A stretch of 64,000 nt of DNA, from the NCBI GenBank assembly GCA_021399445.1, contig JAJTUQ010000002.1:5890001-5954000 (forward strand). Direction: 5' to 3'. Of the stretch, positions 45,745 to 55,677 are shown one piece after another. Positions within the stretch are counted from its first letter, which is position 1. Every line of letters starts with the position of its first letter. The position numbers were made by a program, and so were the translations under genes. Source of the stretch: Xylogone sp. PMI_703 (taxonomy: Eukaryota; Ascomycota; Leotiomycetes). The notes under the pieces were generated by a model. The model did no database searches and was not told where the DNA came from. It saw only the letters and a program-made list of their open reading frames with translations.

Positions 45745-48295
45745 ATCACACCTGCTTAGAGTCGTAATATCGTGCTAGTAGTTTCATGTCACTATCGTGA
45801 GCCGAGTCTGTAGCGTCCCTTCTGTTTTGCCCATGCTGGGACTTTGGTGTGTATACTCTGGGGTCCCTGAAGATAAACTCTTCAACCACGAAGTGGGCAT
45901 AATTGAAATCTAGAATTCTTCTCCGAGTAAATAAATCATCAGTCGTCTCTGTAGTAAGGGCGGTCCATGCTATGCCTAGTTCTAAATATTTTGAGACTTT
46001 AGTGTGCGGGTCGTGAGCAACATTTTGGATTTTGTAGCTAATTCACTCCAGAATTCTTTCTCCTTTTTGAATTTCGATGCTAGATAAGCTTGCTATGCTG
46101 GAGCCTGAGCGTACTTTCCGTTTACTAGTTGTATTCTTGGACCATCCAGTGTAACTACACCTCCCAGGGTGAGTAGCATCGTGATGCACCCGTGGAGTAC
46201 CATCAAAGCTGGATCTGGCAGAGGTACTTCACGTTCGAGACAGCTGATTCTGAAGTGTGATATTCGCATGCATAAGGTATATATGCCCAGGTAAACAAGC
46301 ATGAGTAATACACACACTGCCTTTGCTGTTGCAATCTCAACTGTACTAGTTGTAGAGACCAGTTCTATTACAATATTAGTAGTGTAGCGCCATCCAAGGG
46401 CAACTTAATCACATTACTTTTAACAGGCCAAAGGTTTATACCACTCCAGAATTCTGGAACGACGAAGTTTCGGCTTTTTTGGACGTCTTAGACAGTGTCA
46501 GGAATTTTGTAATACTTGCCCGGACACAGTGAAATCGGTTATGATTTACACTGTGACAGGGATTATAACAGTTCAATTTCCTGGTTGCAGTGATGAGATA
46601 CTTCTAAACTGTCCGCAGCTTGTTAGCAAAAGCTATGATTATGTTTTGATCTTAATGCTTACCGAGTCAACATCTCCTACCATTCTAAGCCAGGCATCCT
46701 GTAACAAACCAATACAAGATTGTTGGCTCCTGAAGTAGCTTCTCTACCAATTGAAGAAGAGATAGCACATGTTTAGCCTTTCGAATGGATCTACAAGGCT
46801 GCTCTTGATGTACGATCTCCGAGAGCACCAATAAAGAAGTCATGCCGTGAGCCAATATATGCTGTAGTTCGCTTTCTTGATTGATCTCTGTCAGCTTGTA
46901 TGTGTCATCTGAGGCACTGGGATATCTCACATCTTGCTCCTCACCATCATTCTCTTCTGATTCAACTGGGGTGCCCACCCACCACATAAGAATGCATCCC
47001 CAACGCTGCTCTCCCACCAAACCATAAAACCGATATTTCTTCTGGATCCAAGTTAATATATACGCTCGCTAAATCCAAGCTGTCTATCGAATGCTGATCA
47101 CAAAACTAGAAAACTTCCACCATGAGTCTGTAATTCAAAGTTGTAGTCTTCAAGTCGAGTTCTCGCTTGAGTTTCTTTCGTAGCTGAATTACGAAAATAG
47201 TACAGATATACCTGCTCTTCTTCGTCTCTCATAGTTGGATGAAACTGCTCCGGATCCATGTTCTTAAATCTGGCTATATGGAAACCTTAAATGAAATCCT
47301 AGGCTTCATATCTTCGATCGGCAGGCTCATCCCGACTCTCAGGTAAGGAGGATCACTCAAGCTACTTAAACGATCGTGTTGCAAGTTCCGTTGGGAGCTT
47401 TAAACCAAACTCTGCGTAATCGATGCTTAAGCATGTTCTTAAACCGCTCCCAGTTAGGAATATACCGTTTATCTCCCGCTCAAAGTGGCCGAGCACAAAC
47501 AGGATGATGCTCCAGCTACCAGCGCTAAAAAGCAATAATAGTGGCAGTGGATAAAGCTACATAACAGCAGCAATACCAGGCATGTAGTTCATAGCAGATT
47601 TTCATTGCTTTAGGCCATTCTTTCACTAAATGGAATACTCGTCGCTGTTATATCAAAATTAGCCAGGTGTATAGGAGCTAGCATTACTAACTTACATCTT
47701 CTAAGGTAGGGTCTATAAATCCTTCTTCTGTGAAGCAGGAGGCATCCATGATAAGTGGTTCCCTTGGCCGAACAGATCAACAGGCGGTTTTCATCCCATG
47801 CAAGCCTATATGTGTCATTATTGCCAATGTTAACTCCTCCAAAGATCTGTTTGACTGAGGAATAACCTTCAAAGTGAAAGCTGTGCAAAGACCGGCACTG
47901 TTTCCATACGCACTTCTCATGCGTATTTCATCTTGTGGTATCTCAAAGATTCCAAGTTGCTTCAGCTCCTTCTACACCTTTTGATATTACCATATGGAGC
48001 AAATCGAAGGCATCCAAACCATTCGCATCAAGGATGTCTGCGGCCATTCCCAGGCCTGCTGCATATAGTATTTATCCAGACCTTGCGATAGGCCAGTGAC
48101 ATAGTCAGGAAGTTTTCTAGTTCATACATCATAATATCACGATGTTTCGCTAGAATAATTCTAGACACTGTATCAATGAAACAATAAACATGTCCTTTAG
48201 TTTGGGATTTCTCCATCTCTAAGATCTAGAGTTAATGATGTCCAAGTTTAGCTAAAGTGTGTGTTCTATTGAAAAGACTCACTTTGTCTCAGCAT
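45745..48295 (-). pseudogene. Stop-riddled multi-exon gene relic, RIP-like
   Basis: A coherent ancestral gene can be followed on the minus strand. An ATG at 48295 starts a 13-nt exon; a 57-bp intron (48282-48226, GTGAGT...TAG) joins in frame to exon 2 (48225-47696). Exon 2 keeps one frame for about 177 codons with protein-like sequence (for example KLPDYVTGLSQGLDKYY, DEIRMRSAYGNSAGLCTAF, PREPLIMDASCFTEEGF) but carries eight stops. All eight are explicable as CAA/CAG/CGA/TGG changed by one C-to-T or G-to-A transition. A 51-bp intron (47695-47645, GTAAGT, CTAAT, CAG) leads to RRVFHLVKEWPKAMK and a hydrophobic YCCCYVALSTATIIAF segment, again with TAG/TGA stops. More coding-like stretches follow, notably one at about 46080-45745 with a single TGA (YLELGIAWTALTTETTDDLF). 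Further fragments down to about 44.5 kb may belong to it or to a neighbour. No family recognised; a membrane protein is possible. Confidence 0.65.
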
Positions 48296-50228
48296 GGACG
48301 AAAAAGAAAGGGAAGTTACTCAAGACCTTAGCCCTCATATTGCCACGTTGTATTTAAATAGTGAAGCTGTGGCCAGTCGTGAAAGATGGTTTTGAATTCT
48401 TGGGGCGTCGCTGTTGTTGTTATTCACTCACTCATTTGAAAGTTCCCTGTCCAACGCCGAAGTTATTCACTTTCCAGCCCCTTAATCTCATAATTTCCGG
48501 GTACTTACTCATATTCACTCTTTTCCTGTCCCCTTCTTGCTGGCTTCAGTTTTGGTCTAGTTCTCTAAGAATTCCAAGCCGGATTTCCTATAAACTGGCC
48601 TTAATATGAGACTAATGCAGTTCCCCTTTACTAATTGTTAGGTGCATACCCCCTTCACGCTGGCTATCCATTCATAGATACAAGAGAGTACTCATATAAC
48701 GTATCAACTGCTGGGTAACAGTAGAGGGCGTTGGCTCATCCCACTTCAACGAGAATTACACTTATCTCCGGTAACTTGGCGTTCCAAGAGCAATGGTTTT
48801 AGATCTCCTAACCACCCATATCTTGTCGTAAACATAGTTGTTGTCAGCAGCATACTATGCTATGTACCAACTCAAATGACAGCAAAGGTATATTCCTGGG
48901 GTCTTCTGTTGTCATGGCAATAGCATTCCTGAGCCCTTTTTTATCCTACGAAGCATCCGGATACTTTGTTATGCCAATTTTTATAGCTCTGGGTAAACGT
49001 AGAGTTGCTATTGAGGGTGTATATAAACATCACTACTATTAGTGAATGACAGCCATCAAAATTGCTCCATAGTGTCATCCCTGTCCAAATAATATTTCGA
49101 GCTGATTGGGATTCACTAAGTGCTAGATATTCACAGAGCTTCATGTGTTACAATATTGACTCAGTATTGTGGGCGTTATGTGAATATGTAGCTTGCTTTC
49201 CAGTGTGGCTAGCTATAATTCCAATTCGCTGTATATAGCTTTGATGGTGCTTCGATTAAATTCTCCGCTTTCTCCTTCTTGCCCATACTCTTCAAATCCA
49301 AAACCTCAGCGCTTGAATCGAGATTCACGGATCGCCTATGTAGATGAAATCTTATCACACTCTAAAGAATAAACCTAGGGAAGACTTAACTAGAGATAAT
49401 CCGTTCAGAGGTCCTACAATTTTGTATATATACCCAGTGCTTAAGTATAGCAATTGAAACAACGTGGGTACATAGTATAGACATCGGACGTCGGAATTTA
49501 GTGACGAGATAGATATGAGAGGTTCATGTCCATACCCATTACAAAAGGGGCTTCTACTCTCAGGGGCTGTTTACATTGGTCAGGATAATTGTAGCATTGG
49601 AGTTGATCTTGATATAAGTATTTTTTGTATTATTGATACAAATCATCTTCCTAATTTTAGCTTCAGGATAATACTCTCAATTACAACACTCAAATCACCA
49701 GGTTAGTTCAGATATCTTATGATAAGAAGAACGTTCAAATTCGGAAACCTAGTCCGCATTCTTGACAGTACTTCTATGCATTCTCCCAGGGAATCCCAAA
49801 GGTTGAAGATTTAATACATCATCATAGAGGACTATACAAAATGCAAAGGAGCCGAATAAACCAAGGATCTTAAAAAGGGAAGAGAATTCTTTGTGTGAAT
49901 ACACAGATCATCTCTCTCCCCAATTAAAGCTATGGTTGAATCCAAATCTCTGGGACGGTTGACTTAGAGCAGATCGGTGACATATCATTCCTTTTAGCCT
50001 CTTGTCTATGAATACCACATCATTGTATTACGTTGCTGGTATCTGGTGGAATAGCTCTCAGCGGCCCTAGCGGCCCGCATCGGATAATGATGATAGCTTT
50101 TCGAAAACTCAAGAAGGACTCAACAACTAAATATACTTTATCCTATGGATTCTCATCCTTGAACGGTACAAACAGTGATGTTGGAGATACTTTTGCCAAA
50201 TATCTAGATTAATCACAAAGATACAAAA
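48296..50228. other. AT-rich sequence upstream of the relic
   Basis: A TATTTAAAT box at about 48352-48360 lies some 57 bp upstream of the relic's ATG (minus strand) and fits its former promoter. Further on, stops occur in all frames; short peptide-like pieces such as CEYLALSESQSARNIIWTG (minus, near 49.1 kb) suggest more degraded sequence. No gene is supported. Confidence 0.4.
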
Positions 50229-50675
50229 TCAGAACGCATTTCTCGGGGATTTATCTGGAATGGACCTAGAAAATAAGTACAACATTCGCATGAAACAGTT
50301 TCAAATCTTATTTCTTCTTGCAAGAATGTAACATGCTATTTCATGGTTTATATTATTGTCCAGTCACTAAGCTGAACTGTCTCACCCGGAAGATTCTATT
50401 TGGTATGTGATTCCAAACGGATAGCTCATACTTAAGTGAGCAAAGTCCCCGCTTATCACTAATCCAAGGAAGCCGACACAAATCACAATTAAATGACAGT
50501 TTGAAATATATACAAGCCTCGATATCTAATCTTAAATATTCTTCTCAGACAAGGTGGAAGGTAAGAACAATGACGATATATTAGCTAACCCTCTCACCAG
50601 GGGGATTATTGCGACTTTTAGAGCATTCAACAACCGAAATTATAAGGCAGATTTTGCCCTTTACCACAGGTAATG
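50229..50675 (+). pseudogene. Second stop-riddled coding relic
   Basis: One plus frame of about 149 codons reads as protein (FLGDLSGMDLENKYNIRMKQ, HPEDSIWYVIPNG, DKVEGKNDDILANPLTRGII, then ATFRAFNNRNYKADFALYHR) but has seven internal stops (four TAA, one TAG, two TGA) and no indel. All stops are reachable from CAA/CAG/CGA/TGG by one transition. Family not recognised. Similar decay to the minus-strand relic at 45.7-48.3 kb. Confidence 0.5.
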
Positions 50676-51201
50676 AACCCGGAGTTCTCAAAATAGGATT
50701 TAACAGATTTGATATGTTGAGTAGCAATTTAAGAGTTCATAGTTATGTATAGAATATATTTGCAAGGGTCGCAAATGACAATACAAGGGGTGAAGTAAAG
50801 GAAAATCTCATTTTCAAACGGGATTACATGAGATAGTACAGTATTATAGAGGTAATGATGGATTTATTTGAAATCTCAAATAATGCCTAGTGGAAACGTT
50901 AGAGTGGATTATGATATCAAAGTGCAAACTTCAGTAGCTCTAGAAACGACGTTCATCTAAGCCCCTCCATGGACCCCACTCTAGTTAACCTAACCCACCT
51001 CCCCCCTACAAACAAAACCTGCGAGAGCTCTTAGTACAGCCTCCATATTCCTTGACTTCCATGTCCCTCCTCACAGCTCCCTTAACCTTCAATACCATCC
51101 AACTAACCATCTAATTAACCAATCTCACTCTCCCAACCAGAAGTGCCACGAAAAAAAAAGAAAAAAGGCAGCTCAAAATCTAACAGGGAAGAATAAATAA
51201 C
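50676..51201. other. AT-rich flank and SDR promoter/leader
   Basis: No gene. AT content falls at about 50.96 kb, where C-rich, G-poor sequence typical of a fungal leader begins and runs to the SDR start codon at 51202. This marks the sharp edge of the AT-rich island. Confidence 0.5.
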
Positions 51202-52369
51202 ATGGCCTCAGAAAAAGTCATCATCTTGACAGGCGCCAGTCGCGGAATCGGCCTTGCAATAGCTCAGTACCTGCTGCGCGGGAGCGCCGCCCATAAGCTG
51301 GTGCTTCTGGCCCGGACGGAGGCGCCACTTCTGCAGCTCAAAGAAGAGTTTCCGGGGCGGGTGCAGGTTTTGGCTGTGGATGTTGCGAGTGAAGAGGTGA
51401 GTTTTTTTTGTCTTTCTTTCTTTTTGCTTTTTGGGTGTTAGTGTTGATCTGCTCGAGATGGGTTTTCTTTCTTCTTGTGTTCTGCTCTCCTAGGCTTCCT
51501 AGCCTGGAGGGGAGTTTTTTGGTGTTTAATTGTGAGGGGGATAGTGATTGAGGCTGTGGAATTTGAGTTTGAAGATTTGGAGCAAGATTGAGATATTTCA
51601 TGTTATTTGGATATCACTGGTTCGGATTATGAAGAGGATTCCTTTATATTCTTGTATTCATCTCATTATAAATTGGCATTGATGTTCATATTCATCAGCC
51701 TTAATAGTACCTGAAGCTCTAGATTCATGCTGACATAAGTAACAGGCCGGAAAGAAAGCAGTCTCTCTAGCGGTCGACTCCTTCTCCAGATTAGATGGAC
51801 TGATCATCAACCATGGCACCCTCGGCGGCTTAAAACGCATAGCAGACAGCACGGCTGATGATTTCAGGAAAGGCTTTGATGTTAACTACTTCAGTGCTAT
51901 ATCATTTGTTGTCCCAGCAATCCCTCACTTACGAAAGACCAAAGGACGCATCGTACTGAACTCGTCTGGTGCTGCTGTCAAGGGAACCACAACCTGGGGA
52001 ATGTACGGAGCGTCAAAAGCAGCTTTGAATCACCTTGCTATGACTCTAGCCGTAGAAGAACCCGATATTACCACCGTAGCTATTAGACCTGGGACAGTGG
52101 CTACGGAGATGCAGAGGGAGCTCAGAGAGAGTACGACGATGGATCCGAAGGACAAGGCGAGATTTACGAACCTACACGCGGAGGGAAAACTACTAAGGCC
52201 AGAGCAGCCAGGGAATGTTATTGCAAAATTGGCTGTTGAGGGTGACAGTGAGCTTAGTGGCAAGTTCTTCAGGTAAGCATTTCTAGTCTCTTAAGATGTG
52301 TTTCCAAATAGGTACTGACTTGGCTGTAGCTGGGATAGTGAGGAGCTTGCTGCATATAGAGACTCATAG
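51202..52369 (+). CDS. Short-chain dehydrogenase/reductase (Irc24-like)
   Basis: Predicted exons: 51202-51396, 51746-52272 and 52330-52369; 253 residues. Classical SDR: cofactor loop TGASRGIG (10-17), NHG at 87-89 in place of NNAG, Asn112, catalytic Ser139, Tyr152 and Lys156 (YGASK), and the PG-x-V-x-T-x-M segment after the active site. Intron 1 is unusually long (349 bp, GTGAGT); intron 2 is 57 bp (GTAAGC). The splice after FF creates SWDSEELAAYRDS-stop, the usual C-terminus of this subgroup. Overall most like the yeast Irc24/YIR036C benzil-reductase-type, NADP-dependent carbonyl reductases of the cytosol. Converges on PEX16 with 102 bp between stops. Substrate unknown; family and exon model secure. 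Confidence 0.9.
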
Positions 52370-52471
52370 AATCGGCAAGACTGGAAGACCATTAGACATA
52401 GTGATATGAATATATTATAATACTAAAATAACTTAACTACAAACGAGATACAGGTATCAAAATATCTATCA

Positions 52472-53566
52472 TTACACAGAACTGGTACTAAAGTAGTATC
52501 CATCCCAAAGATATAAGTAGTCATCCAGGACTCCAGAAATCAGAGAAGGTAGTCTTTCAGATGTGCGGTGTAGGAACCCCTTGGTGACGTTCTCGTAGAA
52601 CGCTCCTCTCATCATCCACCATCCCATGGCCCAGCCACGCTTATTCCATTGCTCTCTCTCTAGTGCCGTCGTTCTCAGACCGTCCTTCCTTAGCTGTCTC
52701 GCCGCATACTCCACACTCAGTCCCAGCAACCATGGGTACCAGTTCCTCTTATCCTTGCTCTTCGACATAGCAATGGCATAGATGACCGGTTGCAATATGT
52801 GGAGCCACTCAGCCATTTGGGCGGAGCCACTAGCCTTATTGAGAAGCGCACTTGGCGCCTTGATATCATCCGCCGTGAGAACCTTCGAAAGGAGATAGCT
52901 GGAGATATCACTAGGATTCGGGAGAGTCGGTAAGCTCAACCCAGTCCGCTTCATCTTATATTCTTTGATCTCTCTCGGTCGATCTCCTGAGGAATATCCC
53001 TCATCCGAATATTCCTCCTCCTCAATCGAGTCATCTGGGATGATATCTCGCTCTGGAAGCGGGGGAGTGACCAATGGCCGGGAATTGGTTACCCTCAGTA
53101 GGCACAGCTTGCAAACTGCTTTGATGATTTCAATGATGACAACCACCCTCCAACGAATCTTCTCTCCCTTGCGTTTCGCCATCATTTCCCAGAGCAGTTC
53201 AGTATATTGAATCATCGACAGAAGTGTTGCTATTCTTCTATATAGTGGGCTTTTTATCCAGAACTTGGTATATCTGTTGTGAGGGGATTGATGTCGTGGC
53301 ATCCCCGGAAGCTTTGAAATAGCGCGTGCCAAAAGAGTGTCATGGTACATGGAAAGGAGTTGGACTGAAGAATGAAGACCTTCTGATGCCAGTTCGGCAT
53401 CGCGAAATCGTCCCGGAATGATATAGGTTAAGGAGCGTAGTGCCGATTCGATCTGCGTCACGGAGCTTTGGTTTTTGGTGATGAACTCGCTGTACATATT
53501 GAGCCATCGTGGTGCTAACGCGAGGGGATTCGGAACGCCGCGCTTGCGTTCCTGCGTTGCGGCCAT
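52472..53566 (-). CDS. PEX16: Peroxisomal membrane biogenesis protein Pex16
   Basis: Intronless 364-residue frame; start set at ATG 53566 (MAATQERKR), since the open frame upstream has no ATG. The N-terminal PEX16 signature is clear: RWLNMYSEFITKNQSSVTQI, then ALRSLTYIIPGRFRDAELAS, then GLHSSVQLLSMYHD. These are followed by YTELLWEMMAKRKG and a hydrophobic RWRVVVIIEIIKAVCKLCLL segment. The C-terminal half (MSKSKDKRNWYPWLLGLSVE, RGAFYENVTKGFLHR) is also typical. Pex16 is an integral peroxisomal/ER membrane protein that recruits Pex3 and peroxisomal membrane proteins; in filamentous fungi it affects Woronin-body and peroxisome formation. The gene is divergent from the F-box gene, with 254 bp between start codons. 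Confidence 0.93.
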   Translation of the reverse strand: MAATQERKRGVPNPLALAPRWLNMYSEFITKNQSSVTQIESALRSLTYIIPGRFRDAELASEGLHSSVQLLSMYHDTLLARAISKLPGMPRHQSPHNRYTKFWIKSPLYRRIATLLSMIQYTELLWEMMAKRKGEKIRWRVVVIIEIIKAVCKLCLLRVTNSRPLVTPPLPERDIIPDDSIEEEEYSDEGYSSGDRPREIKEYKMKRTGLSLPTLPNPSDISSYLLSKVLTADDIKAPSALLNKASGSAQMAEWLHILQPVIYAIAMSKSKDKRNWYPWLLGLSVEYAARQLRKDGLRTTALEREQWNKRGWAMGWWMMRGAFYENVTKGFLHRTSERLPSLISGVLDDYLYLWDGYYFSTSSV

Positions 53567-53820
53567 TTTGATTTGATGGGCGTCCTGCCCTTGAGGGGAT
53601 GGAGATGATGAAAAGAGGGTCGCATGAGATGTCGCAAGGAGGTTGGACAATCTCGGTGACGTGCCGAGGCTGAACGGTTAATAAACCAGTTGGGACTAGT
53701 GTTAAAATCATGTGATGATTGCGATAACGGCTTGGTGATAAGGTCCTGGCAAATTAATTGTACACCTCAAGCTCCCTTATCTTTCTCCTCCTAAGAAAGC
53801 AGGGCTTTCGAGGGTGCATC
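53567..53820. promoter_or_regulatory. Shared bidirectional promoter of PEX16 and F-box gene
   Basis: Only 254 bp separate the two divergent start codons, so the promoters must overlap. No individual factor site is claimed with confidence. Confidence 0.5.
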
Positions 53821-55677
53821 ATGCCTCCAAAGCGCCGTCTGTCAGTGACTTATGCGGAGGCTTTTTGCCCGGATTCCAAAAAGCCACGTACGAGACATCC
53901 TCTCGATCGCCTCTCCGATCTCTCAGACGAGCTCCTCATCCGGATCCTCCAGCACCTTCCTATCCAGAGCCTCATACAGTGTCAAAGGCTATCACATCGC
54001 TTCTACACGCTCGGTGGCGACTCTCAAATATGGAAGAATCTATACTACAATCGATTTGTGCTGCCCCGAGCTCTGCGCATTCCTGGAATCAAAGCTGCCC
54101 CACCAGACGAAGCTCTGCGCTTTTCCTCGAGAACAAGTAAATGGCTCAACGATAGCTATCTGGTGAATCGCAGCGATGGAAAGAAGACAAATTGGAAGAG
54201 TCAGTATAAATTGCGGCATAATTGGGCTATTGGGGCTTGTGAGGTACAGGAGATTGATGTGGCGGATCGGCCGTCTGTACCAGCAACACTGGTTAAGCTA
54301 GCGGAAGGGATAGTGATAATGGCGAATAAAGAGGAAGGGCTTCGTGCTTGGGAACTAAAGGGAAAGAGGTCTATTGCAACTTGTGCCCTTACCGATGGAG
54401 ATGCGCCCAGCTGCCTTGCGATTGACAGGCAAAACTCTAATGAGACACTGTTAGAAATCGCAGTTGGATTCGTCGATGGAGGATGGGAGATCTGGGAACT
54501 GGATGTGAATGAGGAGACATTCCGCCGTATATACAGGCATCCTGCCTCGAGCAATGGGCGCTTGAATGCGATAGCGATTGCCAATCCATATGTCCTCACA
54601 ACCACGGCTTCGCAATTACTTTCACTGTATAATCTGAACGGACCCCCTCGCCAAGCCTCTAGGGCCCAGACCTCAGATGAAGAGGAAATAACAGCAATAA
54701 CTACGACTGAATATCGAGGAAATGCATCTGAGCTTGAGGCACTAGAAGATGGACAGGCCCCGGAGACAGAGATCAAACCACATCTCCTTGCTTCCCTCCA
54801 TTCACATACTTCTTGGCCGCCTGTAACACTATCTATCCGCACCACGAATACGACGATAATAGCAAGTATAGCATACTCACTACCGACTTACTTTGAAGGC
54901 TATACTATTGGTGTCCAAGAACTGCACATTTCGCCGACAACAGGCACAATCACTTCGTCACGCATTGCAACGGCTCTTCCACAGGGTTTCCACACAAGCC
55001 GAGAATCTTCTTCCATGACAGCTCACTCGACCTTTCCAGAGCCGCCAACTTCACTTACATACGCACATCCATATTTACTGGCTAGTCACAGCGATAATAC
55101 CTTGACATTGTACCTTTGCACGTCGACAGCGACTCATTTAGGCATTTCCACAGGTGGCAGGCTCTGGGGCCACACATCATCCGTTGCGGCTGCGGAGATT
55201 ACTCCAAGGGGAAAGGCAGTGAGTGTGAGTAGTCGTGGAGATGAGTTGCGGGTTTGGGACCTGGAGGGGGGGTTGCCAAACAACACGTCTTCAACAATCT
55301 CATCTAACATGCCGGATCGGGTGACACCAGAAGCTGTGTCTTCCATTTCTCGCCCCTCGACACCCTTACGTTCTAGTAGAACAAAAGGAAGTAGAAAGGC
55401 TTCCATGGCACGAAGTGTAGCTATTCGCACCGATGTCCGATCACGATCTTCTTCCCAGCAACCCCAAGAGCTAAGACGAGTTGCCTCTGAACCAGATCTT
55501 GGACTAGGAAGAGATGCCAAGGATATTGGTGTATTGGAGCAGACAGATATGAATGAACATGAATCGAGCTGGCTCGGGTTTGATGACGAGGTTGTCATTG
55601 TACTGAAGGAGTCGGTAGGGCCAGGATATCCGTTACAACGAGGGAGACAGGCGCTGGTCGTCTATGATTTCCGGTGA
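53821..55677 (+). CDS. F-box/WD-repeat-like protein (Pof10-like)
   Basis: Intronless 618-residue frame from ATG 53821 (MPPKRRLSV); the upstream open frame has no ATG. An F-box lies at about 28-73 (PLDRLSDLSDELLIRILQHL through QIWKNLYYNRF), which binds Skp1 in an SCF ubiquitin ligase. The remainder is a degenerate beta-propeller with WD-like blades (for example WEIWELDVNEETFRRIYRH, and LWGHTSSVAAAEITPRGKAV ending in LRVWDLEG near residue 460-500). A Ser/Arg-rich insert follows and the chain ends LVVYDFR. Architecture and length resemble fission-yeast Pof10-type substrate adaptors. Substrate unknown. Confidence 0.85.
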   Translation: MPPKRRLSVTYAEAFCPDSKKPRTRHPLDRLSDLSDELLIRILQHLPIQSLIQCQRLSHRFYTLGGDSQIWKNLYYNRFVLPRALRIPGIKAAPPDEALRFSSRTSKWLNDSYLVNRSDGKKTNWKSQYKLRHNWAIGACEVQEIDVADRPSVPATLVKLAEGIVIMANKEEGLRAWELKGKRSIATCALTDGDAPSCLAIDRQNSNETLLEIAVGFVDGGWEIWELDVNEETFRRIYRHPASSNGRLNAIAIANPYVLTTTASQLLSLYNLNGPPRQASRAQTSDEEEITAITTTEYRGNASELEALEDGQAPETEIKPHLLASLHSHTSWPPVTLSIRTTNTTIIASIAYSLPTYFEGYTIGVQELHISPTTGTITSSRIATALPQGFHTSRESSSMTAHSTFPEPPTSLTYAHPYLLASHSDNTLTLYLCTSTATHLGISTGGRLWGHTSSVAAAEITPRGKAVSVSSRGDELRVWDLEGGLPNNTSSTISSNMPDRVTPEAVSSISRPSTPLRSSRTKGSRKASMARSVAIRTDVRSRSSSQQPQELRRVASEPDLGLGRDAKDIGVLEQTDMNEHESSWLGFDDEVVIVLKESVGPGYPLQRGRQALVVYDFR

